This document shows, in pieces, positions 1 through 6,758 of a DNA stretch of 7,150 nt; position 1 is the first letter of the stretch; each line of letters begins with the position of its first letter. The position numbers and the translations under genes are program-made. A model generated the notes under the pieces. The model did not search any database. It was given only the letters and a program-made list of their open reading frames with translations, and had not been told where the DNA came from. The stretch comes from Gammaproteobacteria bacterium (GTDB lineage: Bacteria; Pseudomonadota; Gammaproteobacteria; Pseudomonadales; Pseudohongiellaceae), in NCBI GenBank assembly GCA_003451715.1, contig DMJN01000210.1, positions 1 through 7,150 of the forward strand. The letters run 5' to 3'.

Positions 1-418
1 AGCTTTTGACGAAGACTCTGTGACTATTAGACGCAAAGTTGATACCGAAGATTTACGTCCCGGCGGAACTGTATCTGGGCCAACAATGATGGGTCTGGCG
101 GATTGCGCCATTTACGTGACAATCCTCAGGGAGATTGGCTTAGTTGCACATGCAGTAACCACAAGCTTGAATTTTAATTTCCTGCGAAAACCTGTAGCTG
201 ACAAAGACATACTGGGTGTCTGTAGAATACTCAAACTTGGTAAAACATTGGCAGTTGGAGAAGTGACGATTTATTCTGAAGGCGATGATCGGCCCATCGC
301 ACATTCTGTTGGGACTTATTCGATTTCCCCAAAAAATAGATGCCTGGGTATTGGGCCAAAGCACACAGATAAAGAACAAGCAAGAGATAACAGTTTTCAT
401 GATATACCCGTCTTATAA
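1..418 (+). CDS. PaaI-family hotdog thioesterase (5' partial)
   Basis: Probable acyl-CoA thioesterase of the PaaI/YigI type, cytoplasmic, hydrolysing an acyl- or aryl-CoA; the substrate cannot be read from the sequence. The frame is open to the left edge (codons from position 2 read AFDEDS before the GTG at 20), and the hotdog fold normally has about 40 more residues here, so the true start lies outside the window and the GTG at 20 is most likely internal. Counting from that GTG, the signature RPGGTVSGPTMMGLADCA spans residues 13-30, with Asp28 as the expected catalytic acid on the central helix. TTSLNFNFLRKP (47-58) and the KLGKTLAVGEV strand (72-82) follow, ending in AHSVGTYSI (94-102). Family members usually stop soon after this strand; here about 28 more residues continue without recognisable similarity. 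The gene looks A+T-richer than those downstream. Family call is firm, function generic. Confidence 0.85.
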   Translation, partial: AFDEDSVTIRRKVDTEDLRPGGTVSGPTMMGLADCAIYVTILREIGLVAHAVTTSLNFNFLRKPVADKDILGVCRILKLGKTLAVGEVTIYSEGDDRPIAHSVGTYSISPKNRCLGIGPKHTDKEQARDNSFHDIPVL

Positions 419-565
419 TCCGATAACGAATCCAGCGGTTTTCTTAAACTGTAACTGCCAATCTACTCTTTGCTATTCGCCAATATTGCGTTCAGAACCA
501 GTCAATACTTCTAGTGAACTAGTCGCTTTATCGGGAAATCAATTGGTGAAAAGCAAGCTTGTCGG

Positions 566-601
566 CATGCTAGTCGAGCATCACCATACTAGTGCAGTAT
601 G
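566..601. repeat. Two tandem hairpin-forming repeats, 19-base period
   Basis: Two adjacent imperfect copies, CATGCTAGTCGAGCATCA (566-583) and CATACTAGTGCAGTATGA (585-602). Each forms a stem with a 5-base loop: ATGCT/AGCAT around AGTCG, and CATACT/AGTATG around AGTGC. The third stem pair differs as G-C in the first and A-T in the second, a compensated change. No T-run follows directly, so they do not look like a standard terminator. The role is unknown: a dyad protein site or an RNA structure are both possible. Confidence 0.45.
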
Positions 602-709
602 ATCCAGTTAGAACCATGGTCAAATAGTTATCTGTTTGGAGATATGCTTTTTTTTGCTTATACAGGTGAGATTAGTAGCTAAATTTCCCCAGTTTCACCC
701 GTGTCTTTA

Positions 710-721
710 TTCGAATTCGAA
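710..721. repeat. Perfect 12-base palindrome TTCGAATTCGAA
   Basis: TTCGAATTCGAA is fully self-complementary and is also a tandem doubling of the palindromic hexamer TTCGAA. It lies about 100 bases upstream of the PLP enzyme start and just upstream of the candidate promoter at 745-772, a reasonable place for an operator, although short A+T-rich palindromes also arise by chance. Confidence 0.35.
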
Positions 722-744
722 CTGTTTCTATGGGCAGTAAATTA

Positions 745-772
745 TTGAAACCAGCGCATTATGTGTTAAAAA
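745..772 (+). promoter_or_regulatory. Weak sigma-70 promoter candidate for the PLP enzyme gene
   Basis: TTGAAA at 745-750 (5 of 6 to the -35 consensus) is followed after 16 bases by TAAAAA at 767-772 (4 of 6 to the -10 consensus). Transcription would begin near 779, leaving a leader of about 45 bases before the GTG at 824. The match is moderate and the region is A+T-rich, so a chance match is quite possible. Confidence 0.3.
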
Positions 773-823
773 GCACAGTCCATTACATGACAAGCCTTTA
801 CCCCTGGGTAGTTTTCTCTCAAG

Positions 824-1774
824 GTGTCACACTCTCTCCAAGCAAAAGATCGGGATTTTGGGCTGGGTATACAGGCGCCGCGAGTCGATGTTGTCCAGAG
901 TGATGAGCTCACTCAACAACGGCTCACCCTCAAGGTACTCCGACTCGACCTGATGCATCCCAACATTCACGGTAATAAGTGGTTCAAGCTGAAACACAAT
1001 ATTGCCTACATACTTCAGCAGGGGATAAGCCGGGTGCTCAGCTTCGGCGGCGCCTATTCCAATCACATTCGTGCACTGGCGGCGCTGGGTGAGCAACTGG
1101 GAATCGAAACCATCGGCGTGATTCGCGGCGAAAGGGTCGAACCACTCAATCCAGTGTTGGAGTTTGCCGAGCGCTGTGGCATGGGTTTGACCTTCGTCGA
1201 TCGTGCCGCTTACCGTCGCAAAGCGGAGCTAGCCATGCTAGATAGTCTCAGACAGCGTTTTGGTGAGTTCTACCTGCTCCCCGAGGGCGGCTCGAACGCG
1301 CTAGGTGTACAGGGTTGTGAGGAACTCGCCCAGATCCTCGCCGCACCCCCCTTGAATCCGGATTTCGTGATGCTGCCCTGTGGTACTGGGGCTACTATAG
1401 CCGGCTTGATACGCGGGCTGACTAAGCTGGAGAACAGGCAGATCAGCGTGCTGGGTGTGTCGGTACTGAAAGCGCCGGGCTATCTTCATGGCGAGGTTGC
1501 TGGCTGGCTGCGAGGTATTGGGGGTACTCCCCAGTGGCAGGTGTTGGAAGACTTCCACTGCGGTGGCTTTGGCAGAACCAACCCTGAACTAAGCAGCTTT
1601 CTGAGCGCGTTCGAGACTTATGCCGATATCCCTCTCGAGCCGGTGTATTCCGGCAAGCTGTTTCATGCACTGTTTCAGTTAGTGGAGGCCGGGCGGTTTC
1701 CCTCTGGATCCGAAATCCTGGCCTTACACACCGGAGGACTGCCGGGAGAGGCTCGCCCAAGCTCTGATATGTGA
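824..1774 (+). CDS. PLP-dependent ACC deaminase / D-cysteine desulfhydrase family protein
   Basis: Cytoplasmic fold-type II PLP enzyme, 316 residues, the usual length for the family. Members either deaminate 1-aminocyclopropane-1-carboxylate to 2-oxobutanoate and ammonia or break D-cysteine into pyruvate, sulfide and ammonia; sequence alone does not separate these, and many bacterial homologues are uncharacterised. Visible motifs: GNKWFKLKHNI (residues 50-60) with Lys52 as the PLP Schiff-base lysine; FGGAYSNHIRALAALG (74-89); LPEGGSN (152-158); the phosphate-binding loop CGTGATIAGL (186-195); VYSGKL (274-279); and the terminal HTGGLPG (302-308). All core motifs are present, so it should be active. 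The start is GTG at 824: an in-frame TAG at 809 bars a longer form and no good internal start precedes the conserved core. The ribosome site is poor (only AAGG touching the start codon), suggesting weak translation. It appears to be a single-gene unit. Confidence 0.88.
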   Translation: MSHSLQAKDRDFGLGIQAPRVDVVQSDELTQQRLTLKVLRLDLMHPNIHGNKWFKLKHNIAYILQQGISRVLSFGGAYSNHIRALAALGEQLGIETIGVIRGERVEPLNPVLEFAERCGMGLTFVDRAAYRRKAELAMLDSLRQRFGEFYLLPEGGSNALGVQGCEELAQILAAPPLNPDFVMLPCGTGATIAGLIRGLTKLENRQISVLGVSVLKAPGYLHGEVAGWLRGIGGTPQWQVLEDFHCGGFGRTNPELSSFLSAFETYADIPLEPVYSGKLFHALFQLVEAGRFPSGSEILALHTGGLPGEARPSSDM

Positions 1775-1785
1775 ATGTCATATCA
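1765..1785. repeat. Inverted repeat spanning the PLP enzyme stop codon
   Basis: TGATATG (1765-1771) and CATATCA (1779-1785) form a 7-base-pair A+T-rich stem around a 7-base loop that includes the TGA stop at 1772-1774. No run of T follows, so it is not a canonical intrinsic terminator; it may help define the transcript end, or be chance in A+T-rich sequence. Confidence 0.3.
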
Positions 1786-1852
1786 ATAATATATCTCGTA
1801 TATACAATTAGATACACGAACAACATCAAGTAAAAAATTACTGTAATCATTA

Positions 1853-1882
1853 TTGGTAAAAATTCCCACAAAATCGTAAAAT
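1853..1882 (+). promoter_or_regulatory. Candidate sigma-70 promoter for the metalloprotease
   Basis: TTGGTA at 1853-1858 (4 of 6) and TAAAAT at 1877-1882 (5 of 6) are separated by 18 bases. The predicted transcript start near 1889 would leave about 40 bases of leader before the ATG at 1928. It lies in a clearly A+T-rich 153-base gap, as promoters often do. It is the best match in the gap but still a pattern match only. Confidence 0.4.
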
Positions 1883-1927
1883 AGCCCATCGACCGGAGCA
1901 CACTTAAGCTTCCATGAACCGACAGCC

Positions 1928-4195
1928 ATGAATTCAGCCGCTCGAATCCCAGCAGGCCTCAAGTCAGTATTGCTGCTTGCCGGTTTTCTGTTGGGGATGG
2001 TCATTGCAGCGGGCCAGGCTCTTGCCCAAGAGGAAGTACTGATTGCCTTTGCCGAGGAGCAGGCATTCGAGCTCAGCCCGCCTACTTTTGCCGAACGTGC
2101 GGTTCTCGTCTCCATCGATTCCAGTCTGTTGTTGCGGGCCGAGCCTAGCCTGGTGATTCAGATACAGATAGAGGAAAACGATTTCGCCACTCTTGAGGTG
2201 GAAGAAGTCAGCTCCTACCCGAACGGCGACCGCATGCTGAGAGCCCATGGCGCCAGCGCCACGACTAATTTCTCCCTGGTGCTCACCATTGGTCAGCAGA
2301 ACCTGTTTGGCCATTTGATCGCCGACGATCTGAATCTGCAGGTCTACGCCGTTGGTGATGTCGGTACTTATACGGGTTGGATCTATCGCCCGGGCCAATT
2401 AGCTGGCGGGCCGGGGGGCTTGCAGAACGATTACATCATAATCGAGCAGGAAACCGGTGCTGCGGTGGAGAAACCAGCCGCGGTGATCAAGTCGACGCTG
2501 CCATTACAGCTTGCAGAAGATTCGAGTTCGGTCAGCAGTGATACGGCCAATGTCGGTACCGCTGGCATCGACGCCGACAATTTTCGCATCACTCAGACTT
2601 TTTCTCGAAATCCTGTCATTGCCGGCAACAACGTCGAAGTACGGGTGAGCCTTGAAAACATCAGTACTCAGCAACACCAACACCAACAGCTCTACCTTGA
2701 GTTCTATTTCGTATTGGAAAACAGCAGTCTGTTACAGGCACCGGCGCAGTGCAGGCAGCAGCTCAGCTTATCCCTGCAGCAGGTGTTGTATTGCGACATC
2801 GGTGATTTCGCAGCGGGAGAGATTAAGAATTTCAGCTTCGAGCTGGCGACGAGTGCAGCCTCCAAGCCTATGATCGTCAGCACACCCATCATAGGTAATC
2901 TGCGACTCGATTCGATAATTAATGTGGTGGAGGATGTGCGCGTCGACAGCGACAGTGACGGTATCAGCGATTTTAACGAAGCCCTGGCGGGTACGGATCC
3001 GGGTAACCCGCTATCGGTCGACCTCAGTGATACCGTTATCGATGTAATGGCGTTCTATACCGCGGGCGCACAGGCACTGTATCCCTATGGCGTGGAAACC
3101 AGAATTAATCAGTTGATCAGTGTTGCTAACCAGATCTATGCAGACAGTGATGTAAAGATTAGCCTGCGCCCGGTATTTCACGGCCTGCTCGATTACAACG
3201 ATGTCGATGACATGGACACGGCACTGAATCACCTGATCAATAAAACTCATCCTGCCTTTGCAGATGTCGATACATTACGCGCGATCTACGGTGCCGATCT
3301 GGTCATGTTGTTCCGCCCGCTGGAGACTGCCGCGAGCCGTTGTGGTTTGGCTCCTGTAGGAGGATTTAATACCGCAGGTGACTTCTCTGCCGAAACTGAG
3401 AGAGACTACGCTTACTCACATATCGCCATCGATTGCCCAACCGATATCGCCGTAGTACATGAGTTAGGTCATAATATGGGTCTGACACATTCACATTTCG
3501 AAGACGGTTCCGGCGGTACCTTTAATTTTTCCACCGGCTATGGAGTCGATTCGCAATTCGTCACGGTAATGGCTTACCCCGCCGCATTCAATACGGACAA
3601 TCGTGTCGCCCAGTTCTCTAATCCACGACTCGATTGCCTCGGATTCGTCTGCGGCATCGATGCCAATGCGGAGTTTGGTGCCGATGCGGCACTGTCCTTG
3701 AATTTGGTGCGCCTCCAGATTGCTGACTATACGGGTGTTACCGTGCCCGACCTGCCGACGACTGCGGTGGCAACTCTCAGCGGGGAATCTACGACAGCCA
3801 CAATTGCAATTGCTGCTTCTCGTGATGACGGTCTGTCTTATAGTGAGTTAATCACCACCAGCGATGAGGTGGATATCGTAGCGAGCATTGAAGTTGATGA
3901 TCGTCATGTCGGCAGCGATGGAAGTTTTCATGTACTGGTTTCGCTGCGCAATAGCGACTTGTATCAGGTTGATGAAACGGGCGCATTAGCCGTGTGGGAC
4001 GGCTCAGTCGACAGTCTCTACGCTGCCTCAGGGACACGCCAATTGAGAAAGCAGGAGCGGCTTTCTATCGTGAACGGCTATCGCTTTGACGCAGCGCTGG
4101 TTGGTCAGGAACTGCTTATCTATATTGCCTATAAGCTGCCAGGAGTTGGGGACTTGGTTTACACGGCTAACCCGCTGGTGCTGCAGATCCGTTAG
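1928..4195 (+). CDS. Secreted reprolysin-like zinc metalloprotease (metzincin), multidomain
   Basis: A 755-residue exported endopeptidase. Residues 1-33 form a Sec signal peptide (basic n-region, hydrophobic VLLLAGFLLGMVIAAG, cleavage after ALA33). Residues about 40-180 resemble a prodomain (RMLRAHG, NLFGHLIAD, QNDYIII) and contain no cysteine, so there is no cysteine switch. Residues about 216-310 look like a DUF11/CARDB-type beta-sandwich with Cys275 and Cys289. A thrombospondin type 3-like calcium loop, DSDSDGISDFNE (340-351), then GTDP, links to the catalytic domain (about 368-605): VIDVMAFYTAGAQ, the zinc motif HELGHNMGLTH (His511, Glu512, His515, His521) and the Met-turn VTVMAYP (Met548). 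Cys472/503 and Cys570/575 probably form disulfides. Residues about 645-755 form a C-terminal beta domain ending IYIAYKLPG...VYTANPLVLQIR, of a kind seen on secreted gammaproteobacterial proteins. ATG at 1928 is chosen because it gives a full signal peptide; no good ribosome site precedes it. Protease call firm; substrate unknown. Confidence 0.88.
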   Translation: MNSAARIPAGLKSVLLLAGFLLGMVIAAGQALAQEEVLIAFAEEQAFELSPPTFAERAVLVSIDSSLLLRAEPSLVIQIQIEENDFATLEVEEVSSYPNGDRMLRAHGASATTNFSLVLTIGQQNLFGHLIADDLNLQVYAVGDVGTYTGWIYRPGQLAGGPGGLQNDYIIIEQETGAAVEKPAAVIKSTLPLQLAEDSSSVSSDTANVGTAGIDADNFRITQTFSRNPVIAGNNVEVRVSLENISTQQHQHQQLYLEFYFVLENSSLLQAPAQCRQQLSLSLQQVLYCDIGDFAAGEIKNFSFELATSAASKPMIVSTPIIGNLRLDSIINVVEDVRVDSDSDGISDFNEALAGTDPGNPLSVDLSDTVIDVMAFYTAGAQALYPYGVETRINQLISVANQIYADSDVKISLRPVFHGLLDYNDVDDMDTALNHLINKTHPAFADVDTLRAIYGADLVMLFRPLETAASRCGLAPVGGFNTAGDFSAETERDYAYSHIAIDCPTDIAVVHELGHNMGLTHSHFEDGSGGTFNFSTGYGVDSQFVTVMAYPAAFNTDNRVAQFSNPRLDCLGFVCGIDANAEFGADAALSLNLVRLQIADYTGVTVPDLPTTAVATLSGESTTATIAIAASRDDGLSYSELITTSDEVDIVASIEVDDRHVGSDGSFHVLVSLRNSDLYQVDETGALAVWDGSVDSLYAASGTRQLRKQERLSIVNGYRFDAALVGQELLIYIAYKLPGVGDLVYTANPLVLQIR

Positions 4196-4215
4196 TTTCT
4201 CGCCCGCAAGACTCC

Positions 4216-5223
4216 CTAGACCTGGTAATACTCCCTATACCACGCGACGAAGTTGGCGATGCCCACTTCGACCGGCGTGGAGGGCTGGTAACCCACGTCC
4301 GCGATCAAGGCATCGACGTCGGCATAAGTCATGGGTACATCGCCGGCCTGCAGTGGCAGAAAATTCTTCTCGGCGGTCTTGCCCAGGCATAGTTCCAATA
4401 CCTCGATAAAGTGCATCAACTCAACAGGATTATTGCTGCCGATGTTATATAAGCGATAAGGGGCAGAACTGCTGGCCGCATCGGGCTCCGCAGGATTCCA
4501 GGCTGGGTTCGGTTCGGCGACCTTATCAATCGTCCTTATGACGCCCTCGACGATATCATCGATGTAGGTGAAATCGCGTTGGTGATTGCCAAAATTGAAC
4601 ACATCGATGGGTTCTCCTGCGAGTATCGATCGGGTGAACTTGAATAGCGACATGTCGGGCCTGCCCCAGGGGCCGTAGACGGTAAAGAAGCGTAGTCCCG
4701 TGGTTGGCAGGGAGAACAGATGGCTGTAGCTGTGGGCCAGCAGTTCGTTGGCTTTCTTGCTGGCGGCATACAGGCTGATGGGATGATCCACGTTGTGGTG
4801 AACCGAGAAGGGCATCGAGGTATTGGCACCGTAGACGGAACTACTGGAGGCATAGACCAGATGTTCGACTTTATGGTAACGGCAGCCTTCCAGGATATTG
4901 ACGAATCCCTCCAGGTTTGAGCTCACGTAGGCTTGCGGCTTATCCAATGAGTACCGCACACCGGCCTGGGCGGCGAGATTAACCACGCGTTGCGGTCGAT
5001 GCTGTTCAAATGCGGCGGTAATCGCGTCTGCATCTTCCAGGCTGCACCTCAGGATTGCGAAATTGTCCAGCTCGGTTAACTGTTTCAGGCGGGCATTTTT
5101 CAGTTCTACATCGTAGTAATCATTGAGGTTATCGATGCCGACAACTTCGTCGCCGCGTGCGAGTAGCTTGGCAGACAAGGCGTGTCCGATGAATCCTGCC
5201 GCGCCGGTTACCAGGATCTTCAT
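4216..5223 (-). CDS. NAD-dependent epimerase, UDP-glucuronate 4-epimerase type
   Basis: Extended short-chain dehydrogenase/reductase of 335 residues, the usual length. It inverts C4 of a UDP-uronic acid (UDP-glucuronate to UDP-galacturonate in characterised members) in the cytoplasm for surface polysaccharide synthesis. Visible: Rossmann loop GAAGFIG (7-13); Asp31 for the NAD ribose, followed by [15 protein letters not shown] (32-46), a hallmark of the glucuronate epimerase branch; [11 protein letters not shown] (83-93); YASSSSVYG (124-132); catalytic Tyr152 and Lys156 in [25 protein letters not shown] (178-192); [11 protein letters not shown] (215-225); [11 protein letters not shown] (252-262). 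It starts 16 bases after the TviB-type dehydrogenase stop with only a weak, distant GGA before the ATG, so it is probably co-transcribed and translationally coupled. It converges with the protease gene, 20 bases between stops. Given the partner, UDP-N-acetylglucosaminuronate is an alternative substrate. Confidence 0.9.
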   Translation of the reverse strand: MKILVTGAAGFIGHALSAKLLARGDEVVGIDNLNDYYDVELKNARLKQLTELDNFAILRCSLEDADAITAAFEQHRPQRVVNLAAQAGVRYSLDKPQAYVSSNLEGFVNILEGCRYHKVEHLVYASSSSVYGANTSMPFSVHHNVDHPISLYAASKKANELLAHSYSHLFSLPTTGLRFFTVYGPWGRPDMSLFKFTRSILAGEPIDVFNFGNHQRDFTYIDDIVEGVIRTIDKVAEPNPAWNPAEPDAASSSAPYRLYNIGSNNPVELMHFIEVLELCLGKTAEKNFLPLQAGDVPMTYADVDALIADVGYQPSTPVEVGIANFVAWYREYYQV

Positions 5224-5239
5224 TGCTAGTGGAATTCCA

Positions 5240-6505
5240 TTAGAGGCTGCCGTCTACTGACTGGCTGGAAAACACATGTTTTACGTCGAACACGGCGGAG
5301 TTTACCTTGCCAAGCTGTTTGATCGTGTCGATGCCCATCTCCCGGATCTGGTCGTGTGCCACGGCGATGATAATTGCATCGTAGGTCGATGGCTTTAGTG
5401 ATTCGATCAGCAGTTCCGATTCCTGCCGGTCTACCCATGGATCATAAACGTCTACTTCAGTCTGGTATGACTGCAGCGTGTTGATAATATCCTTGACCCG
5501 GCTGTTCCTCGTGTCCGGGCAATTCTCCTTGAAGGCAAATCCCATAATCAGGATGCGGGCATCGATCACATGAATCCGCTTGGACAACATCAGGCGTACG
5601 ACCCGTTCGGCTACATAGTCACCCATAGAATCATTGATACGGCGACCGGCAAGGATAACATCCGGGTGATGCCCAACCTGTTGCGCCTTGTAAGTCAGGT
5701 AATAGGGATCGACACCAATGCAGTGACCGCCTACCAGGCCGGGGGAGAAGGGCAGAAAATTCCATTTACTGCCGGCTGCCTTGAGTACGTCTTGAGTGTC
5801 TATCTCCAATTTCTCGAACAGGATAGACAGTTCATTTACCAGGGCGATGTTCAAATCGCGTTGGGTATTTTCTATAACCTTTGCCGCCTCGGCTACCTTG
5901 ATGCTGCTGGCCAGATGAGTGCCTGCACTTATGATACTGCTGTACAGTTTGTCTATCAGGAGCGCCGAGTCTTCAGACGAGCCAGATGTCACTTTAACGA
6001 TGTTGGTCAGGGAGTGGGTGTCGTCTCCTGGATTGACCCTCTCGGAGCTGTATCCGACATAGAATCCTGTATTAAGCGTTAATCCGGAGTTCTTTTCGAG
6101 TATGGGCACGCACTCTTCTTCCGTGGCACCTGGATAGACGGTGGATTCGAATATGACGATATCGTCGTGCTGCAGGTAACTGGCCACCAGTGCAGTAGCA
6201 TTTCTCACCGCCTGCAGATCGGGTTGATTCTGCTCATCCACAGGTGTCGGTGCAGTGATAATGTAGATCTGGCACTCACTCAGCTGATCGGCTTCGCTGG
6301 TGTAGACGATGTTTGTCTGAGCCTCGAGCTCTGCCTTGGTCAATGCCAGATTGCTGTCCCTACCGGTGTTTATCTCGGCAATCCGCGCCTCATTGATATC
6401 GTACCCGACGGTGGCATAGCGGGACGCAAAAGCATGGGCCAGGGGTAATCCAACATAACCCAGCCCGAGCACGGCAACTTTTGTATCGGCGTTGAGAGTG
6501 ATCAC
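5240..6505 (-). CDS. tviB: TviB/VipA-type UDP-N-acetyl-D-hexosamine 6-dehydrogenase
   Basis: Cytoplasmic nucleotide-sugar dehydrogenase of 421 residues, full length. It oxidises C6 of UDP-N-acetylglucosamine (in TviB of Salmonella Typhi; UDP-GalNAc in some relatives) twice with NAD to give the UDP-uronic acid used in capsule or O-antigen. Visible: NAD-binding [10 protein letters not shown] (14-23) and acidic strand end Asp36; [15 protein letters not shown] (83-97); [17 protein letters not shown] (120-136); [20 protein letters not shown] (205-224) with conserved Lys209; catalytic Cys262 in [14 protein letters not shown] (257-270); and [15 protein letters not shown] (322-336). The stretch [16 protein letters not shown] is characteristic of the TviB branch and unlike the UDP-glucose dehydrogenase Ugd. 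Start is GTG, supported by AGGAG seven bases upstream. It is the first gene of a two-gene operon with the epimerase. Activity on UDP-glucose cannot be excluded but is less likely. Confidence 0.9.
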   Translation of the reverse strand: MITLNADTKVAVLGLGYVGLPLAHAFASRYATVGYDINEARIAEINTGRDSNLALTKAELEAQTNIVYTSEADQLSECQIYIITAPTPVDEQNQPDLQAVRNATALVASYLQHDDIVIFESTVYPGATEEECVPILEKNSGLTLNTGFYVGYSSERVNPGDDTHSLTNIVKVTSGSSEDSALLIDKLYSSIISAGTHLASSIKVAEAAKVIENTQRDLNIALVNELSILFEKLEIDTQDVLKAAGSKWNFLPFSPGLVGGHCIGVDPYYLTYKAQQVGHHPDVILAGRRINDSMGDYVAERVVRLMLSKRIHVIDARILIMGFAFKENCPDTRNSRVKDIINTLQSYQTEVDVYDPWVDRQESELLIESLKPSTYDAIIIAVAHDQIREMGIDTIKQLGKVNSAVFDVKHVFSSQSVDGSL

Positions 6506-6512
6506 TCAGCTA

Positions 6513-6517
6513 CTCCT
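6513..6517 (-). promoter_or_regulatory. Ribosome binding site fixing the tviB GTG start
   Basis: On the minus strand AGGAG stands 7 bases before the GTG at 6505-6503. This strong Shine-Dalgarno site decides the non-ATG start. It sits within the small inverted repeat TCCTG-TT-CAGGA (6514-6525), whose 2-base centre is too tight for a normal RNA hairpin. Confidence 0.7.
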
Positions 6518-6524
6518 GTTCAGG

Positions 6525-6564
6525 AATTATTCGATAAACCCAGCTAATTCTACTCGATAAGCCC
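6525..6564. repeat. Imperfect direct repeat upstream of the tviB operon
   Basis: AATTATTCGATAAACCC (6525-6541) and AATTCTACTCGATAAGCCC (6546-6564) share AATT, then TCGATAA, then CCC, differing by a 2-base indel and single changes. The shared cores are 23 bases apart, about two helical turns, so a regulator could bind both on one face of the DNA. They lie 20-60 bases before the tviB start codon, where an operator or activator site would be expected. The function is inferred from position only. Confidence 0.45.
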
Positions 6565-6650
6565 TGCGATCTGCGACCATCGATTAAAATTCGTCGACAA
6601 GAGGGCCTGACAACCGGTCCATAGACAGGTCTGCGGTCATTGTAATCTCT

Positions 6651-6696
6651 GATTTCATCGAGGTGCCCGTGCTATACTATGTCGCGATTGAAATCG
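6651..6696. repeat. Inverted repeat flanking the nadK -10 element
   Basis: GATTTCA (6651-6657) and TGAAATC (6689-6695) are perfect inverted copies; extending inwards gives GATTTCATCG against GATTTCAATCG, one base of indel. The right arm also contains its own dyad CGATT-GA-AATCG (6685-6696) lying at the predicted transcript start. Arms on both sides of the -10 would suit a repressor, but no family-specific operator is recognised. Confidence 0.35.
6670..6678 (+). promoter_or_regulatory. Extended -10 promoter for nadK
   Basis: TGCTATACT: TATACT (6673-6678) matches the -10 consensus at 5 of 6 positions and is preceded by TG and one base, the extended -10 element that lets sigma-70 work without a good -35 box. 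The expected -35 position (6650-6655, TGATTT) is indeed poor. Transcription would begin near 6685, giving a leader of roughly 74 bases before the nadK ATG. Confidence 0.55.
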
Positions 6697-6758
6697 AAAA
6701 CCCGAAATTCAACATCATTGCAACAATAGGTCGTGGGTTATAACGGCAAGGTGTAGTA

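Larger units (their letters stand above)
419..823. other. A+T-rich intergenic gap with repeats, no gene seen
   Basis: About 400 bases between the thioesterase stop and the PLP enzyme start. No reading frame here resembles a known protein, and the only sizeable frame begins inside the thioesterase gene. The gap holds four CTAGT words (511, 519, 570, 589), two tandem small hairpins (567-601), a run of eight T (648-655) without a convincing GC stem before it, a perfect 12-base palindrome (710-721) and a weak promoter candidate (745-772). It could contain an untranslated leader or the remains of a lost gene; nothing decides this. Confidence 0.6.

Noticed and set aside
285..602. A 105-codon plus-strand frame overlapping the thioesterase end and the hairpin repeats
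   Set aside because: It begins inside a well-supported gene, shows no family motif, and its residue pattern looks like translated non-coding sequence.
648..655. Run of eight T as an intrinsic terminator for the thioesterase transcript
   Set aside because: No GC-rich stem immediately precedes it; the nearest hairpins end 47 bases earlier.
1443..1901. A 152-codon minus-strand frame across the PLP enzyme gene and the following gap
   Set aside because: Mostly antisense to a conserved gene; the hydrophobic part comes from the A+T-rich gap; no ribosome site or family resemblance.
3458..3490. Serralysin or astacin assignment for the protease
   Set aside because: The zinc motif is shared by all metzincins, but there are no RTX nonapeptide repeats and no astacin-type Met-turn; the strand before the active site (VIDVMAFYT) and VMAYP fit the reprolysin-like group better.
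4196..4215. Bidirectional terminator between the convergent protease and epimerase genes
   Set aside because: The 20-base gap contains no inverted repeat or T-run.
5570..6082. A 170-codon plus-strand frame opposite the dehydrogenase gene
   Set aside because: It lies wholly antisense to the conserved TviB-type gene and is explained by that gene's codon bias; no independent motif.
6514..6525. Inverted repeat TCCTGTTCAGGA covering the tviB ribosome site as an RNA switch
   Set aside because: Only 5-base arms with a 2-base centre, too tight for a stable hairpin, and the Shine-Dalgarno sequence itself accounts for half of it.
6547..6552. TAGAAT on the minus strand as the -10 box of the tviB operon
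   Set aside because: A 5 of 6 match, but there is no acceptable -35 box at 16-18 bases and no extended TG, so it is not supportable as a promoter.
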